Source: Hysterangium stoloniferum
Taxonomy: Eukaryota; Basidiomycota; Agaricomycetes; Hysterangiales; Hysterangiaceae
Assembly (NCBI GenBank): GCA_015178975.1
Contig: WHVD01000109.1
Coordinates: 124,001 to 188,000 of the forward strand
Length of the DNA stretch: 64,000 nt
Reading direction: 5' to 3'
In this document: positions 11,965-23,473 of the stretch, in pieces
Layout: each line of letters opens with the position of its first letter
Numbering within the stretch: position 1 is the stretch's first letter
Made by a program: the position numbers and the translations under genes
Notes under the pieces: generated by a model
Told to the model about the DNA's origin: nothing
Database searches by the model: none
What the model saw: only the letters and a program-made list of their open reading frames with translations

Positions 11965-14222
11965 CCAAGCCGGAAGGTTCCCAGGGAGAATTAGGGAACG
12001 GCAGATGTAACTAGCGATATGAACGTCAAACATTTCCTTCGTCGCGTGAACCTGGGGTGAAGGTATTATTGAAGTGTCGCATTGAGGGATAGGACAAAGA
12101 TAGACTATCGAAATATTGGATATTAATGACGCTGGCTATCCTTCCAATTTCAATCGTCGCTACCTACCATTCCATTTTGAATCTATTACCTTTACGATAG
12201 TGGATTTTTTCGGGTTCGGTTGTCATCGGCTTGGCTGGTAAGATCAAGAGCTTTCTCGGGTGGTGTCGGGAGGGACCGAAAATTTACGGGCCGGGAATCT
12301 TAAGAGTGTAACGGGTATGCTTTTCCTGAAGGTAGACCTGCTGCCTCTGGATGCCTTGGCCTTTACTTTTGCTTTCTTCACACTGGCGGACGTGATTAAC
12401 GGGGGCTACTGGAATGTGACGTGAAGGATGCACTGCCAGTGGATCCCTGACGTCATCTTAGTGGTCATTTTGGAAAATGGACACTCTACAAGCGTTCAAT
12501 TCCCGTGCATGAAGTCATCTTCCACTTCATATATTTTGGCCGCTGGAACCTCGGAAAAATATTCCCTACGACCCGAGCGCTTGCATCACAAATAGCCCGC
12601 CGTCTAGAAGAACGGGGGCAAGAAAATATCTTGGGGAGTCTGCCAATAGAGCGATATTCCTGGAGACGTCTATCGTTATCTTGAGTTCTTCTGATTATTC
12701 GCGAGGAAGGAACTAAGAACTTTAAGCATGTCGGCAAGTCATTGTCACCGAGAGAAAGAGGTCAACGTCCTTTAAAATTTATGTCGAGATGTGGAAAGCG
12801 TGACCACTGGGCGGAGAAGGGCGGGAACGACTTCCAGGGCTCCACTGAGCCTTCTACTTTTTTCATCAAGCACCCAGCCTGAAATACTTCCGAGGGCAGA
12901 AACTCAAAAATGAAGTAATCCTTTCGGTATGTCGACAAATTTCCAAAAATTATGATCGTACAGAAAAGAGGGATGTACTTCCTCACCGCGTATGGTAGGA
13001 GCCTAAGTAGAAACGTATCACGAGTCGTGAAGATGGCTGATGACGGAGTGGATCGCGTGATAATCGGGAGAATTGACTTGTGTCAGATTGCTCGTTACCC
13101 TTTTGGATTGCTGCTAGCATTCCTAACTTTATATTCCTACATTGGGAGGTCTGTAGTATTATTTACATTAATTACAGAAGTGCTACCGGAGATAGTGTCG
13201 ACATAGGGATCTACGGTCCAAGCTTTGGTTGTCATGGTTTAACATCCAGCGATACACGCACCGGATTACTATTTGTATCTAGGGCCCAATAATGAGAGGA
13301 ATCATTTGGGGTTCTTGAAGGGCCGCAGGACGGATAGTAAGCTTAAATTGAAGTGTCATCAAAGAAGCAGACATTTTCATACATGTTGGCTACTGTTTGT
13401 GAACCCTGGTCTCCTATGTATAGTAGACGAATCATATCATATGCGTGCCCGTGCCCATACTTTAACATACTTAGATAAAAGGACCTCTTCACCCAAGTCG
13501 CATACATATCCACGGTAAACCACGCACACATGCAGAGGATTCTACTGATGAAACAACCAAACAAGTTTTTGGTCCCTATCAGGAAAGATGGCAACCTCTT
13601 CCGGCCGCCAAAAGGGATGGTCAGAAAAGTATGTGTCAGCCAGGGACATCATATCGGTCTTCCCTTCCTCCAGCACAACATCCGGAGTGCGACTGGGGGT
13701 GCGTTGAGGTTGAGCTCTAGCGGAAGTAGTGTGGTAATTGATTATGCTTGTAAAATGTCTTCTGTGTCAGGAAGGCTGGGACTCCACGAGGGGACTTGGA
13801 ATTGCATTTAGGCATAGGACAAAGGTACGCAGCAGCGATTAAAACATCCATTTTCCATTGCGAATTCATGACTTTAAGGTTATTGAAGTTTTCTTCCTTC
13901 TGTTCCAATGCTGTGGTAAGGAGGGGAGAATCCCGAATAAGGCGCTCTTGACAGATGTGATAGAAAAACACTTTTTGGCTTCCCGTGTGGCATTACCCGT
14001 CTCCATGGGACGGAAATCTGCGACCACGGAGTTGTCGGGTATCAATTGTTTATAGTTTGGGGGGCTGGAATACAAAAATGCGGTTAAGAATGGTCGTCGT
14101 CATTAGTCCTTAAGTATCAATACAAGATCAAGTAGACACATACACTGCAAAACCCCCCTCATGAGCATAATTTGTCCCTGCTATGGGTCCATCGTCGTTA
14201 ACCATGCCCGAGTGCTCTCAAG
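11965..14222 (-). repeat. triplicated block, copy C2 (inverted)
   Basis: Reverse-complement copy of C1, starting with the counterpart of 11360 and ending with the counterpart of about 9170. It carries an extra segment at about 12035-12395 that is absent from C1, and lacks the counterpart of about 9480-9755. Similarity by eye is high, with scattered substitutions. Confidence 0.8.
13555..14190 (-). pseudogene. zinc-finger gene, copy 2 (internally deleted)
   Basis: Minus-strand relic of the same gene. The C-terminal finger region (13555-13905) is fused directly to sequence of the fourth exon (13917-14060). The part encoding the first finger is deleted at the joint near 13917. A further frame change in the C-terminal part breaks the second finger, where TATGCTTG replaces the usual run around 13740. 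No intact product is possible. Confidence 0.6.
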
Positions 14223-15494
14223 ATCCCCGCCTCATACAAGTTCCTTGCAGATTCTAAGGTTCAGCCTCTCACTCCGCTGTACAAGAAGAATGCCGATATC
14301 ATTCAATACATTAAACTTGCATCCAATTCACCCCTGTGCATGCTATGTGGAGCCTATTTGAAGACTGATGCCAGCCTGATCGAGCACTGGGTGACTAACC
14401 ATGTATGGAGTGACCTTACCACAGCATTGGAACAGAAGGAAGAAAACTTCAATAACCTTAAAGTCATGAATTCGCAATGGAAAATGGATGTTTTAATCGC
14501 TGCTGCGTACCTTTGTCCTATACCTAAATGCAATTCCAAGTCCCCTCGTGGAGTCCCAGCCTTCCTGACACAGAAGACATTTTACAAGCATATCAATTAC
14601 CACACTACTTCCGCTAGAGCTCAACCTCAATGCACCCCCAGTCGCACTCCGGATGTTGTGCTGGAGGAAGGGAAGACCGATATGATGCCCCTGGCTGACA
14701 CATACTTTTCTGACCATCCCTTTTGGCGGCCGGAAGAGGTTGCCATCTTTCCTGATAGGGACCAAAAACTTGTTTGGTTGTTTCATCAGTAGAATCCTCT
14801 GCCTGTGTGCGTGGTGTGCCGTGGATATGTATGCGACTTGGGTGAAGAGGTCCTTTTATCTAGGTATGTTAAAGTATGGGCACGGGCACACGCATGTGAT
14901 ATGATCCGTCTACTATACATAGGAGACCACGGTTGACACACAGTAGCCAACATGTATAAAAATGTCTGCTTCTTTAATGACACTTCAATTTAAGTTACTA
15001 TCTGTCCTTGGCCCTTCAAGAACCCCAAATGCTTCCTCTCATTACTGGGCCCTAGATACAATAGTAATCCGGTGCGTGTATCGCTAGATGTTAAACCATG
15101 ACAACCAAAGCTTGGACCGTAGATCCCTATGTCGACACTATTTCCGGTAGCACTTCTGTAATTAATATAAATAATAGTACAGACCTCCCAATGTAGGAAT
15201 ATAAAGTTAGGAATGCTAGCAGCACTCCAAGAGGGTAACGAGCAATCTGACACTGAAGTCAGTTCTTCCGATTAACACGCGATCCGTTCTGTCATCGGCC
15301 ACCTTCACGACTCATGATACGTTTCTACTTAGGCTACCATTCGCGGTGAGGAAGGACATCCCTCTTTTCTGTACAATCATGATTTTTGGAAATTTGTCAA
15401 CATACTGAAAGGATTACTTCATTTTTGAGTTTATACCCTCGGAAGTATTTCGGGCTGGGTGCTTGATGAAAAAATTGGAAGGCTCAGTGGAGCC
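14222..15494 (+). repeat. triplicated block, copy C3 (forward)
   Basis: Third copy, corresponding to about 9585-10821 of C1. It abuts C2 directly at about 14222 in head-to-head orientation. It is cut at 15494, where tyrosine-recombinase element sequence begins abruptly. Confidence 0.8.
14223..14792 (+). pseudogene. zinc-finger gene, copy 3, intact C-terminal exon only
   Basis: Open from 14223 to TAG at 14790-14792, about 189 codons, in the frame of the C1 gene. It keeps both finger-like motifs: CMLCGAYLKTDASLIEH with a following H, and CPIPKC followed by HINYH. A region with EEGKTDMM and FWRPEEVAIFPDRDQK follows. This is the best surviving C-terminus of the family, but all 5' exons are missing because the block starts at the C2/C3 joint. 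It could be expressed only from an adopted promoter. Confidence 0.6.
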
Positions 15495-16050
15495 GCCCAA
15501 ACACAAGCATTGAAGGGGTTATCCAAATCCAAGGATGTATTCAATACAAACAACATCTTCAACTTTATTGGCAGTCTTGGAGGCCTATTTCAAGTATTAC
15601 CTTGTAAGTTTTCCAGTCCTCTCAATGACCATTCTATCCATGATGGCTTGTCATCTGATAATGGTGGTGGCCAACCCTGGGCTATGTGCCATGCTGTAAT
15701 CACTGATAGGTATTTCCAAGTGACATTAATCAAAATTGTCTCAACATGGTTCCTGCCATTAGTATCCTAGAAATGATGGGTCCACTGCCACCCCAAAAGG
15801 GCAAAAGAGTGTAAGATTGGAAAGGATGCTGGCAGCCTGTCAGCTTCTGCCACAGAAAATATGTCACAAAAGATGTGCAACTTGTGCAGCCCCAATCTGT
15901 AGCCATCTGTATCCCATAGTCACACTTCAGAGGCTATAGATATGGGCAATTGTAATACTGGGTGCTGTACTGTAGCTGATGGTGGTACATTGATCCCTTT
16001 CCACTTGAAAGGTTTCACCAGCTTTGCAAGGTGGTTTCAATACTGATGGG
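15495..16050 (-). mobile_element. tyrosine-recombinase element fragment
   Basis: Its first 45 bp are the reverse complement of about 19455-19505 of the element at 18557-20050. The part from about 15600 corresponds, again inverted, to 18600-19050. The region between is deleted. No open frame of useful length remains. The junction with block C3 at 15494/15495 is sharp. Confidence 0.65.
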
Positions 16051-16251
16051 GCCAGATACAATTTACTCAGCATTTTTGCTTGCAATGATGGGGCAAATGG
16101 CACCAATACCCTGGCTGGGGCTACAATGATTGGATCTGATGTTGTTATGACCCATTCCCAGATACTCCAATCTTCTGTAATTATCCAACTTTCTGCCCTG
16201 AGTCTCTGATCTGACTTCCCAACTCAATATCTGACCTGACTTCTGACTATG

Positions 16252-17053
16252 TGTTACGACTGGAATTCCCACTGGACTCTGGGCACTAACTTATATGCAC
16301 CCACACCCTATACGCACCAATTGTCAGTTTACTGGAATTCCTGCCAGACTCCGTACGTCAGACTTGTCTACATTCAACTTCATTATGTTGTGTATCAGTC
16401 ACCGGAATACCCACTGGACTCCATTCCTGTCCATGTCCAACTCTGTCTCACACATCAGTCACCAGACCCCACTCGGAAAACCCATCATTCCTCTAACAGA
16501 GCCCCATTCCCATTTTAGTCAAATGACCGGTTGTGATTTGGACTCCACTCCCACTCCATTTCCCATTATAGTTTATGATTTGTCACGATTTGGACTCCGC
16601 TCCATTCCGTCCCATTCCTAACACCAAATTTGGTGTTTACTATTCTCGTTTCATGTTTTGCTAGTTTCATTTCATCATTACTGGATTTGGTATGTCATTC
16701 ATTCCACAGTCTATATAGTCTGGCAGATGTTGTACATACAATCCAGTCAGAAAATCGGCTTAGATTCCCCCCAGTAATCTAATACATTTTCTTCTCTAAA
16801 CTCCTACTTGAATTACACTGCTCATGCTAGCCACGGGCTCCAGCACATCTATCTCTCTTATTTATCTCAACCCATGACCTCTGACCTACGACCCCTTGAC
16901 CCATGAACCCTGCCCAGACTCCCCAGGATTCCCATCCACCTGCCTGAAATTGGACAACACGATCTCACGAGGGTGCAGCCTATAAGCTGAAGCCAAGTCC
17001 TACCAGATATTCCATGGGTTTCTCCAGAAACCCACCATGTACGTACCCTAACA
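16252..17053 (+). repeat. solo LTR family B (802 bp)
   Basis: Starts TGTTACGACTGG, ends CCCTAACA, and is flanked by perfect 5-bp duplications CTATG (16247-16251 and 17054-17058). It is the inverted counterpart of the split copy at 42335-42539 plus 50596-51203. The end TGTTACGAC is shared with the gypsy-A LTR, so the two families are related. That end is taken as the 5' end, hence the plus strand. Confidence 0.88.
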
Positions 17054-17403
17054 CTATGGAACATCTATAGTTCCTGTACTTCCAGACCTCATCCTTGTTC
17101 TGCATTTGGTAACTTGTCAGTCAACAAGTATTCACTTGTTTGCTTGTTGTATTCCTGTTTCAGAACACTCACCTAAATCCATCTTATTATGATCCTAGTT
17201 TGTAGTACAATAATGAAAGAACTTATATTAATTTCTGTGAATTTGTACTTTACCTTAGATCTGATATTGACTTAGTTTCTTATTCCTTCTTTCTGTACGC
17301 TTGATATTTCAGAACTCTTTGGAACTCTGAATATCTGTAATCTTCCAGTGTAAATCCCATCTCTGAAATTGAGGACATTCTGAGTGTTTGTGTAGAGGTG
17401 CAG
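17054..17403. other. AT-rich stretch, no gene seen
   Basis: About 350 bp of AT-rich sequence between two LTR-like blocks, with no supported coding or repeat feature. Confidence 0.5.
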
Positions 17404-18556
17404 TGTTAGGGGTATGACTCTAGAGTCTCGTGAAGTGCTATCCCAGTAACCAAGTTGATAACAAGCTAGGGTATGTACAACAACTAGCTACCTCTTATAT
17501 AGCCATAAGGGCATAGGGTAAACTATCAATAGCTATCAATCTATCTAAAGTTTGAGGTACCATCAATCCAATGATCAATGGATGCTATCATATAACTGTT
17601 CCATCATAGAGCAGAGCTAAACCTTAAAGTAATGAAGTGATGAAGCATGTGACTAGTCCAACTAGTATTACTAGAGTATGCTATTGGGGTAGCCCACTGG
17701 TGGTCCCCTTACATCACCCCCACCTCTGCAGGCAATGACATCATCAGGGCAATATATAGATTATATATTTGCCATTTATTTTTTGATTTTAGTTTATTTT
17801 ATTTTATTTACATGTGCATATACCAGTGCAGGCACGGCACAAGAATGATTATGTAATCGTGCCACTACCACTGCCATTGAAAGTAGTTGCGCCGTCATGA
17901 TGCACAGGCATGGAGCATAGTTGCAATTTGCACGTTCTGCACAGTGGCATGGCCAAGTGATGGCACCGACATAACAATGACGGCGTCACCTACATCCCAA
18001 ACATGGCCACACAGTGATATAGATGCAGCATTGGCATGGCCAGATGATAGCAATCAACTCAAGGCTGCACCGCCATCGCAAAGTCACTGTCATTGCATGG
18101 CTGTATCTGCCATCGTCGCAAGGCCATCACAGCTGTCATTGTTGTGAGGTCGCCGCAACCACTGACATCCTAAGGCCACCATTGCTGCCCATAACCTGGT
18201 TGACACACAGTGCTTCACAGTGTGTGTCGCACTGTGTGTCTAAAGTCATCCCTGTGCACAGATGTGCACCCCACCACTGCAGACAAAGTCGGCACCGATG
18301 CAAATGCCAAGGTGCTGGTTAGATGCCGAGGCACCGGTTTGCTCAATAGCAGTGCATATATGCACTTTCTCTTAAATTCTCATAAATAATAAATAGTATA
18401 AATAGGGGGCATGTACATAGCTAGTCTTTAGTTTCAATTTCTTAGGAATCCCACTAAAACAAGTGTGATCTCCCCTGTCATTGAGCTATCCCCTCTTCAC
18501 TTCATATTTCTGTGTTTTATCTTGTGTTTGGTAGCCTTGTTAGTGTTGCCCTAACA
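17404..18556. repeat. candidate long solo LTR (family E)
   Basis: TGTTAGGG at 17404 and CCCTAACA ending at 18556 form an 8-bp terminal inverted repeat typical of LTRs. A TATA-like AATAGTATAAATAGGG lies about 160 bp from the right end, as in an LTR promoter. Against it: the flanks TGCAG and GACAT do not form a duplication. The inside at 17820-18330 is a degenerate CAT/GCC-rich repeat region. Confidence 0.4.
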
Positions 18557-20050
18557 GACATCAAGTCAATTGTACTTGGCACCATCAGTACTTAGACTGC
18601 CATGCAAAGCTGGAGAGAGGCTTTTCAAGTGTAGAAGGATTAATGTGCCACCACTGGCTATAGGACAGTACCCAGTATTGCAATTACTTGCATCTGTAGC
18701 CTCCAAAGCATTACTTGAGGATGCAGGCAGCTATGGATCAGGCCTCCACAAGTTCCACATTTTCTGTGACATATTTTCCATAACAGAAGCTGACAGACTA
18801 CTGACATCCTTTCCAATCTTACACTCCTTTGCTCTTTGGACAGTGGCTGACCCATCATTTCTGGGAGAGGTACTAAATGCTGGAGCCACATTTGAGACAA
18901 TTTTGGTTAGTGTCACTTGGAAATACCTGTCAGCAATAAGGGTGTGGCACATAGCCCAAAGTTGGCCACCACCATTGTCAGATGATGAATGATTGAGAAT
19001 AGAATGGTCATTGAGAGGACTGGAAAACTTACAGGGTAATACTCAAAAGTGGCCTCCATGACAACTAATAAAGTTGAAGATATTGTTGGCATTTCTTTGT
19101 CTCTGTCCGTGTTTGGGTGTGCAGACCCCTGGTGGAAGCGAATCCAGGGGCTGCAGGCTCCATTGCACAAAACATGCTGATGGGGACATGAGCGAGCCCA
19201 ACAGCATGCCAAACTAACAGTAAATACATGAAAGTTCAATCTAAACTACGAGTTTTAGGGCAATAAAGGAGCAGGAAAGGGTGGGATGGTGGGAAAAAAG
19301 AAAATTACTCAAGGAAAGGCTGAGCAATCCTTGAGGGCCGGCCACTCAGATGATGGTGGCAAGAGACAAAGGGCGGCGGGAGCTGACTGCACAATGGCGG
19401 AGCTTAAAAGGGAAACACTCCCATTACAAAGAACACGGACTAATGAGATTAGTCCGTTCCAGAATACATCCTTAGATTTGGATAACCCCTTTGATGCTTG
19501 CATTTGGGCATTTTGGGGACTGATGAGGTTTGGAGAAGTAATGGTCCAATCCAGATTGCATTTTGATGTCAATAAACACCTAAAATACCAGGATGCCCTG
19601 ATTAGTCAAGACAATGATGGCAAATAGTATGCACACTTAGACTTACCTTCAGCAAAGACTGCCAAGGCAGGTACATATCAATCAGTTTTCCTGACTGACC
19701 AACAGAAAGCTTGCCCAATTGAAGCACTCATCAATCTATCAAGAGTCATCCTGGCCAGACCTAATGATCCACTTTTTTGCTAGTGGGATGACAAGGGTGA
19801 AATCAGACCAATGGTCAAAAAAGCAGCACTTGAATGAATAAACTCAGTTCTCAATACATGGGGATGGGAACAAATTTTGGCCATTCATTTCATATTGGGG
19901 GAGCACAAGGAGTCAACCAAGAGATAGTGAGACTGGCAGGCAGGTGGAAATCATTGGTGTACGAAGAATATACATATTAGAGCCTTCAAGCAAATTGCAT
20001 CATGCCACACAGGGAACCTTTCTGTAGGAAATATCACTGCCTGAGGTTGG
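18557..20050 (+). pseudogene. tyrosine recombinase (Crypton-like) relic
   Basis: Conceptual translation with several stops shows a tyrosine recombinase. An N-terminal core-binding part lies at about 18850-19060 (AIRVWHIAQSW). The box I region, AFWGLMRFGEV, is near 19505-19540 and supplies the first catalytic Arg. A stretch near 19900-19970 reads, with one frame change, as a box II region followed by RLAGRWKS. Stops are at 19625 and further on. A non-coding intron-like stretch lies at about 19040-19440. Such YR genes are frequent in Agaricomycete genomes; assignment to Cryptons rather than another YR group is inference. Confidence 0.6.
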
Positions 20051-20107
20051 GTAGGCAGCATAGCCTCACCACATTTGTTGCAGGCAGGCTTTAGTGGGTT
20101 GAGTGGC

Positions 20108-20200
20108 AAGTCTTCCCACATATATGTAGAGAGCTAACACACTCTACCCAACCATACAGCTCCTCACACAGAAGTAGATGAAGCTGGAGAGTATTGAATG
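20108..20200. repeat. direct repeat, left copy (about 95 bp)
   Basis: Sequence from AAGTCTTCCCACA through AGATGAAGCTGGA recurs at 21163-21262 with small indels. The two copies bracket about 960 bp of AT-rich DNA. Confidence 0.7.
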
Positions 20201-20639
20201 CCATACAATCCCTGGCATGCTGGGAGTAGTTTGGCACTCAATATCCAGCTGAGTGTACTGATGACTCTCACAACTTTTCATTTTTACTACAATGACACTG
20301 TCATTATACAATCCTAATATTTTGCATTCATTGACACGTGATCATTCCTTTAGTCATTCTAATTAGTTTACCTGCCCACCCCCCCTTATACTGAGGACAG
20401 CATTATTAGAATTCAACAGTTCAGATTATCTATAGGAGGATGGTCACACTTTATTGAATATACAAAATTTTACTGAATAATCCTCATATTTTCCAAGTGA
20501 GACTATTCCTTCTGGCCATGACAACTTATTCTATGAGTTTATATTTAATTACATGAAATTTCATCTTTAAAATATGCACGCCCTTTTAAAATATGCATGC
20601 CCCTTTAAAATATGCACAAATGACATAGTTACACAAAAT

Positions 20640-20790
20640 TATTTGGGTTAACCTAGATTATTTGGGTTAACCTAGATTATTTGGGTTAAACAAGATTATT
20701 TGGGTTGACCTAGATTATTTGGGTTAAACAAAATGATTTGGGTTAACAAGATTATTTGGGTTATGACTTAATCTTTGGGTTATGATGTAT
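20640..20790. repeat. minisatellite with ATTTGGGTTA core
   Basis: Seven to eight imperfect tandem units of roughly 17-19 bp containing GATTATTTGGGTTAACCTA or close variants. The GGGTTA core resembles a permuted TTAGGG telomere unit, but the spacing is wrong for telomere DNA. Confidence 0.8.
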
Positions 20791-21162
20791 TCTCTTGTAT
20801 ACAAGCAAACTTTCAAATATATTTCATATAATTTAAATTTAGTTGGTTTAGAGAGTTAACCAGAACTATCTGGGGTACCAATCCCCATTGTGCAATTTAT
20901 TCCAAAAGAATAATCTACAGATGATTGTTTGACTAAATCTTGTCAGATATAGGATAAATATTAATATTTTTGCATTCTTCAGAGTGATACCTAATCAACT
21001 GAATTTGATTAAATATTAATTTTACAACAAACAATATAAATATATATACTTTAGTGGATAAATAATTTTTAAAGTTTTGGGTTATCCTCCATAGCAAATC
21101 ATAATGACAGGTTATCAAAGCAAGAGTTGTAATGCATGAGGAGACCCACCCTCCCAAGTGAC
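20791..21162. other. AT-rich stretch without gene
   Basis: Very AT-rich, with short ORFs only on the minus strand and no recognisable motif. Confidence 0.5.
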
Positions 21163-21262
21163 AAGTCTTCCCACACACACATAGAGAGCTAACACTCTCC
21201 CTCTACCCAACCATTCAGCTCCTCACACAGAGCAGTACTGAAGTAGATGAAGCTGGATGGCC
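21163..21262. repeat. direct repeat, right copy
   Basis: Partner of 20108-20200. The Tc1-like relic begins at its end, so this copy replaces the expected left TIR of that element. Confidence 0.7.
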
Positions 21263-22452
21263 ACTCCACTCCATCCATTGCCTCAATCACTGGTATTATC
21301 ATTAGTACTATCTCCAGACTTCACTCTAAAAACTTTCCTACCCTCCCAAAATCAACTGGAGGTTGTCCCAAGAAGCTCTCTGCTACCAACATCTATTTTG
21401 CAGTCCACCTGATCTCCTCTGGAAAGGCTGAAACTGCAGTTGACGTAGCCCAAACACTTCAGGCCATCACCAACAACCCTATATCAGCTCAGACAGTTCA
21501 GAGGAGGCAGGGATGAAAGTAGTTGTAAAGAAGAAGAAGCCACTTTTGTCCAAGAGACACATGAAGGAGAGGCTTGACTTTGCTTTGGCCCACAGTACTG
21601 GACTTTGGATGACTGGAGGAGGGTTATATAGTCTGATGTGACTAAAATAAATTGCCTTGGCTCAGATGGGAGGAAGTGGGCATGGAAAAATACTGGGGAA
21701 GGCCTGAATGAGAGGCTTGTTCAAGGAACAGTGAAGTTTGGTGGAGAGTCTGTCATGGTTTGAGGGTGCTTCATGTGGGAGGGTGTAGTATATGCCACTA
21801 GGATTGAGGGTAGAATGGATGGGGAGCTTTACAGGAGCAACTTGGATAAAGACCTCCAAAACAGCATCAGGTATTACCAGTTGAACCCTGCCAAAATCAT
21901 CTTTCAGCAGGACAATGATACAAAGCACACCTGCAAAAAGGCAAAGGAATGGTTTAAAAAGCATGGAATGACTGTCCTACCATAGCCTGCCCAGTCCTCA
22001 GACCTCAATCCAATTGAGCATCTATGGGATTACTTGAAGAGAAAGCTGGGACAGTATGCCACTGCACCAACTGGAATTCTGGAGTTGTGGGAGAGGATAG
22101 AGAAGGAGTGGGAAGATATACCAGCTTCTGAGTCAGGAGTTAATTGAAAACATGCCAAGAAGGATTGAGGCAGTAATAAAGGCCAAGGCAGGGTATACCA
22201 AGTATTAAAATGTAACATATATTGTATCATAATCATCAGCAACAAAACCTTTTCAATGAGCAGGTCTGACTAAACCATTTTTAACATGCCTAAAAATGGA
22301 TATTATGTAATAATAGCCTAGGCGATGTTTCTACACATGTTTAGCTATATACTGTGTTTTTTTGAGATTTTTCACTATTTTTCCTCCCCTGGTAGCAGCC
22401 TGCCAATATGCAAATGCCAAACATTGAAAAGGTTTTGTGAGTCACTGTATAT
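21250..22452 (+). pseudogene. Tc1/mariner transposase relic
   Basis: Translation in shifting frames gives a helix-turn-helix part (21247-21516). A DDE part follows: FQQDNDTKHT at about 21900, then SPQ/SSDLNPIEHLWDY near 21995-22035, ending NMPRRIEAVIKAKAGYTKY near 22205. Many stops and frameshifts occur. The family is that of the better preserved copy at 38510-40105. The right end keeps facing copies of CAAAACCTTTTCAATG (about 22242 and 22420), so the right TIR survives. The left end is lost. Confidence 0.75.
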
Positions 22453-22459
22453 GGATGTG

Positions 22460-23170
22460 TAGGAAATTTGGACTCTTCTGAACTCATTAAGATCAGAATG
22501 GATGCAGGAGCTAACCTCTCCTTGATTTTGGAGGACTTCTACAATGAACTACAAAATCAGCCTAAGTTGAAGCAGGGCCTCAAGTTGCATTGTCCAACTC
22601 ACCAGAAGTGCCAATGTTCTGAAATACATCAATATCCCTATCTACTTTGAGGATGAGAATGGAATACTACTTAGGTTCACAGCTCAAATATATATCATCT
22701 GAGGGATGACAGTCCCAATCCTTTTAGGGGAATATTTCCATGTTAACTATGAGATTGGGACTCTGAGAGATCAACCATTAGAGTCCAGATTAATTCTCCT
22801 GGAGAGAGCAGGGTCTATCCCAGCTAGTTCTTCAAAGGAATTGCAACCTTTAATCTTCTCAATTAGCAAAGCCCCCTGGGAGGAATGGTCCAAGGAGCAA
22901 CAAGCTGACTTCCAAACCTGACAAAGGAGTGCATACTGAAAGAGTTGCATGAGTGTTGGAAGACTGCACAATTGAACCAGAGTCAGCCAGACTAATACCC
23001 ATTTACATCAAGGCTCTCACAGGTGATGAGTGGATAGTCAAGGGGATTATCCTACAGAATAATGATGGTTCTATACTAGTGGCCACCACCATGGTCATAT
23101 CAAGAGATAAAGCTGTACTACCACTTGCCAACTCATATTTAAACCCCATGACTATCAGAAGGTGAAACTA
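22460..23170 (+). pseudogene. retroelement aspartyl protease relic
   Basis: Shows MDAGANLSLILEDFYNEL (protease D-x-G-A box, about 22495-22550) and then VPILLGEYFHVNYEIG, the second half of a retropepsin-like fold. A tail with several frameshifts follows. Likely a gypsy-type fragment; no RT follows. Confidence 0.5.
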
Positions 23171-23473
23171 TAGGCTTGATTCACAACACCAGTTGCTGGG
23201 CTCAAAAGCCCAGGTCACTGGCTGAAAGGGACTCAATGAGGTCAGTTGCAACAAAGGTAGCACATCTGATCGAAAGTCTCTCTAGATTGAGGAGGACTGC
23301 AACCTCCTAAGCAATAACAATTCTTTATCATGCTATTTGAAGACTCGCAGCCTAACCGAGACACATGTCTAGCGTATGTCGCTCTCGCCATACCAATTAC
23401 TGGGAAAAAAATTGATTATTGACTCGTGTAAAAAGTACACTTATACAAATGAATAGCGAACAGATACACGATA
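23171..23473. other. 3' flank of the kinase gene
   Basis: No coding feature seen. It separates repeat DNA from the host gene island. Confidence 0.4.

Noticed and set aside
20640-20790. GGGTTA-rich tandem units as an internal telomere tract
   Set aside because: Units are 17-19 bp with intervening ATTA and CCTAGA; there is no run of consecutive TTAGGG.
23160-23340. Possible tRNA because of short hairpins
   Set aside because: No cloverleaf with T-loop GTTCRANNC and acceptor pairing could be built; no tRNA gene was found anywhere in the window by eye.
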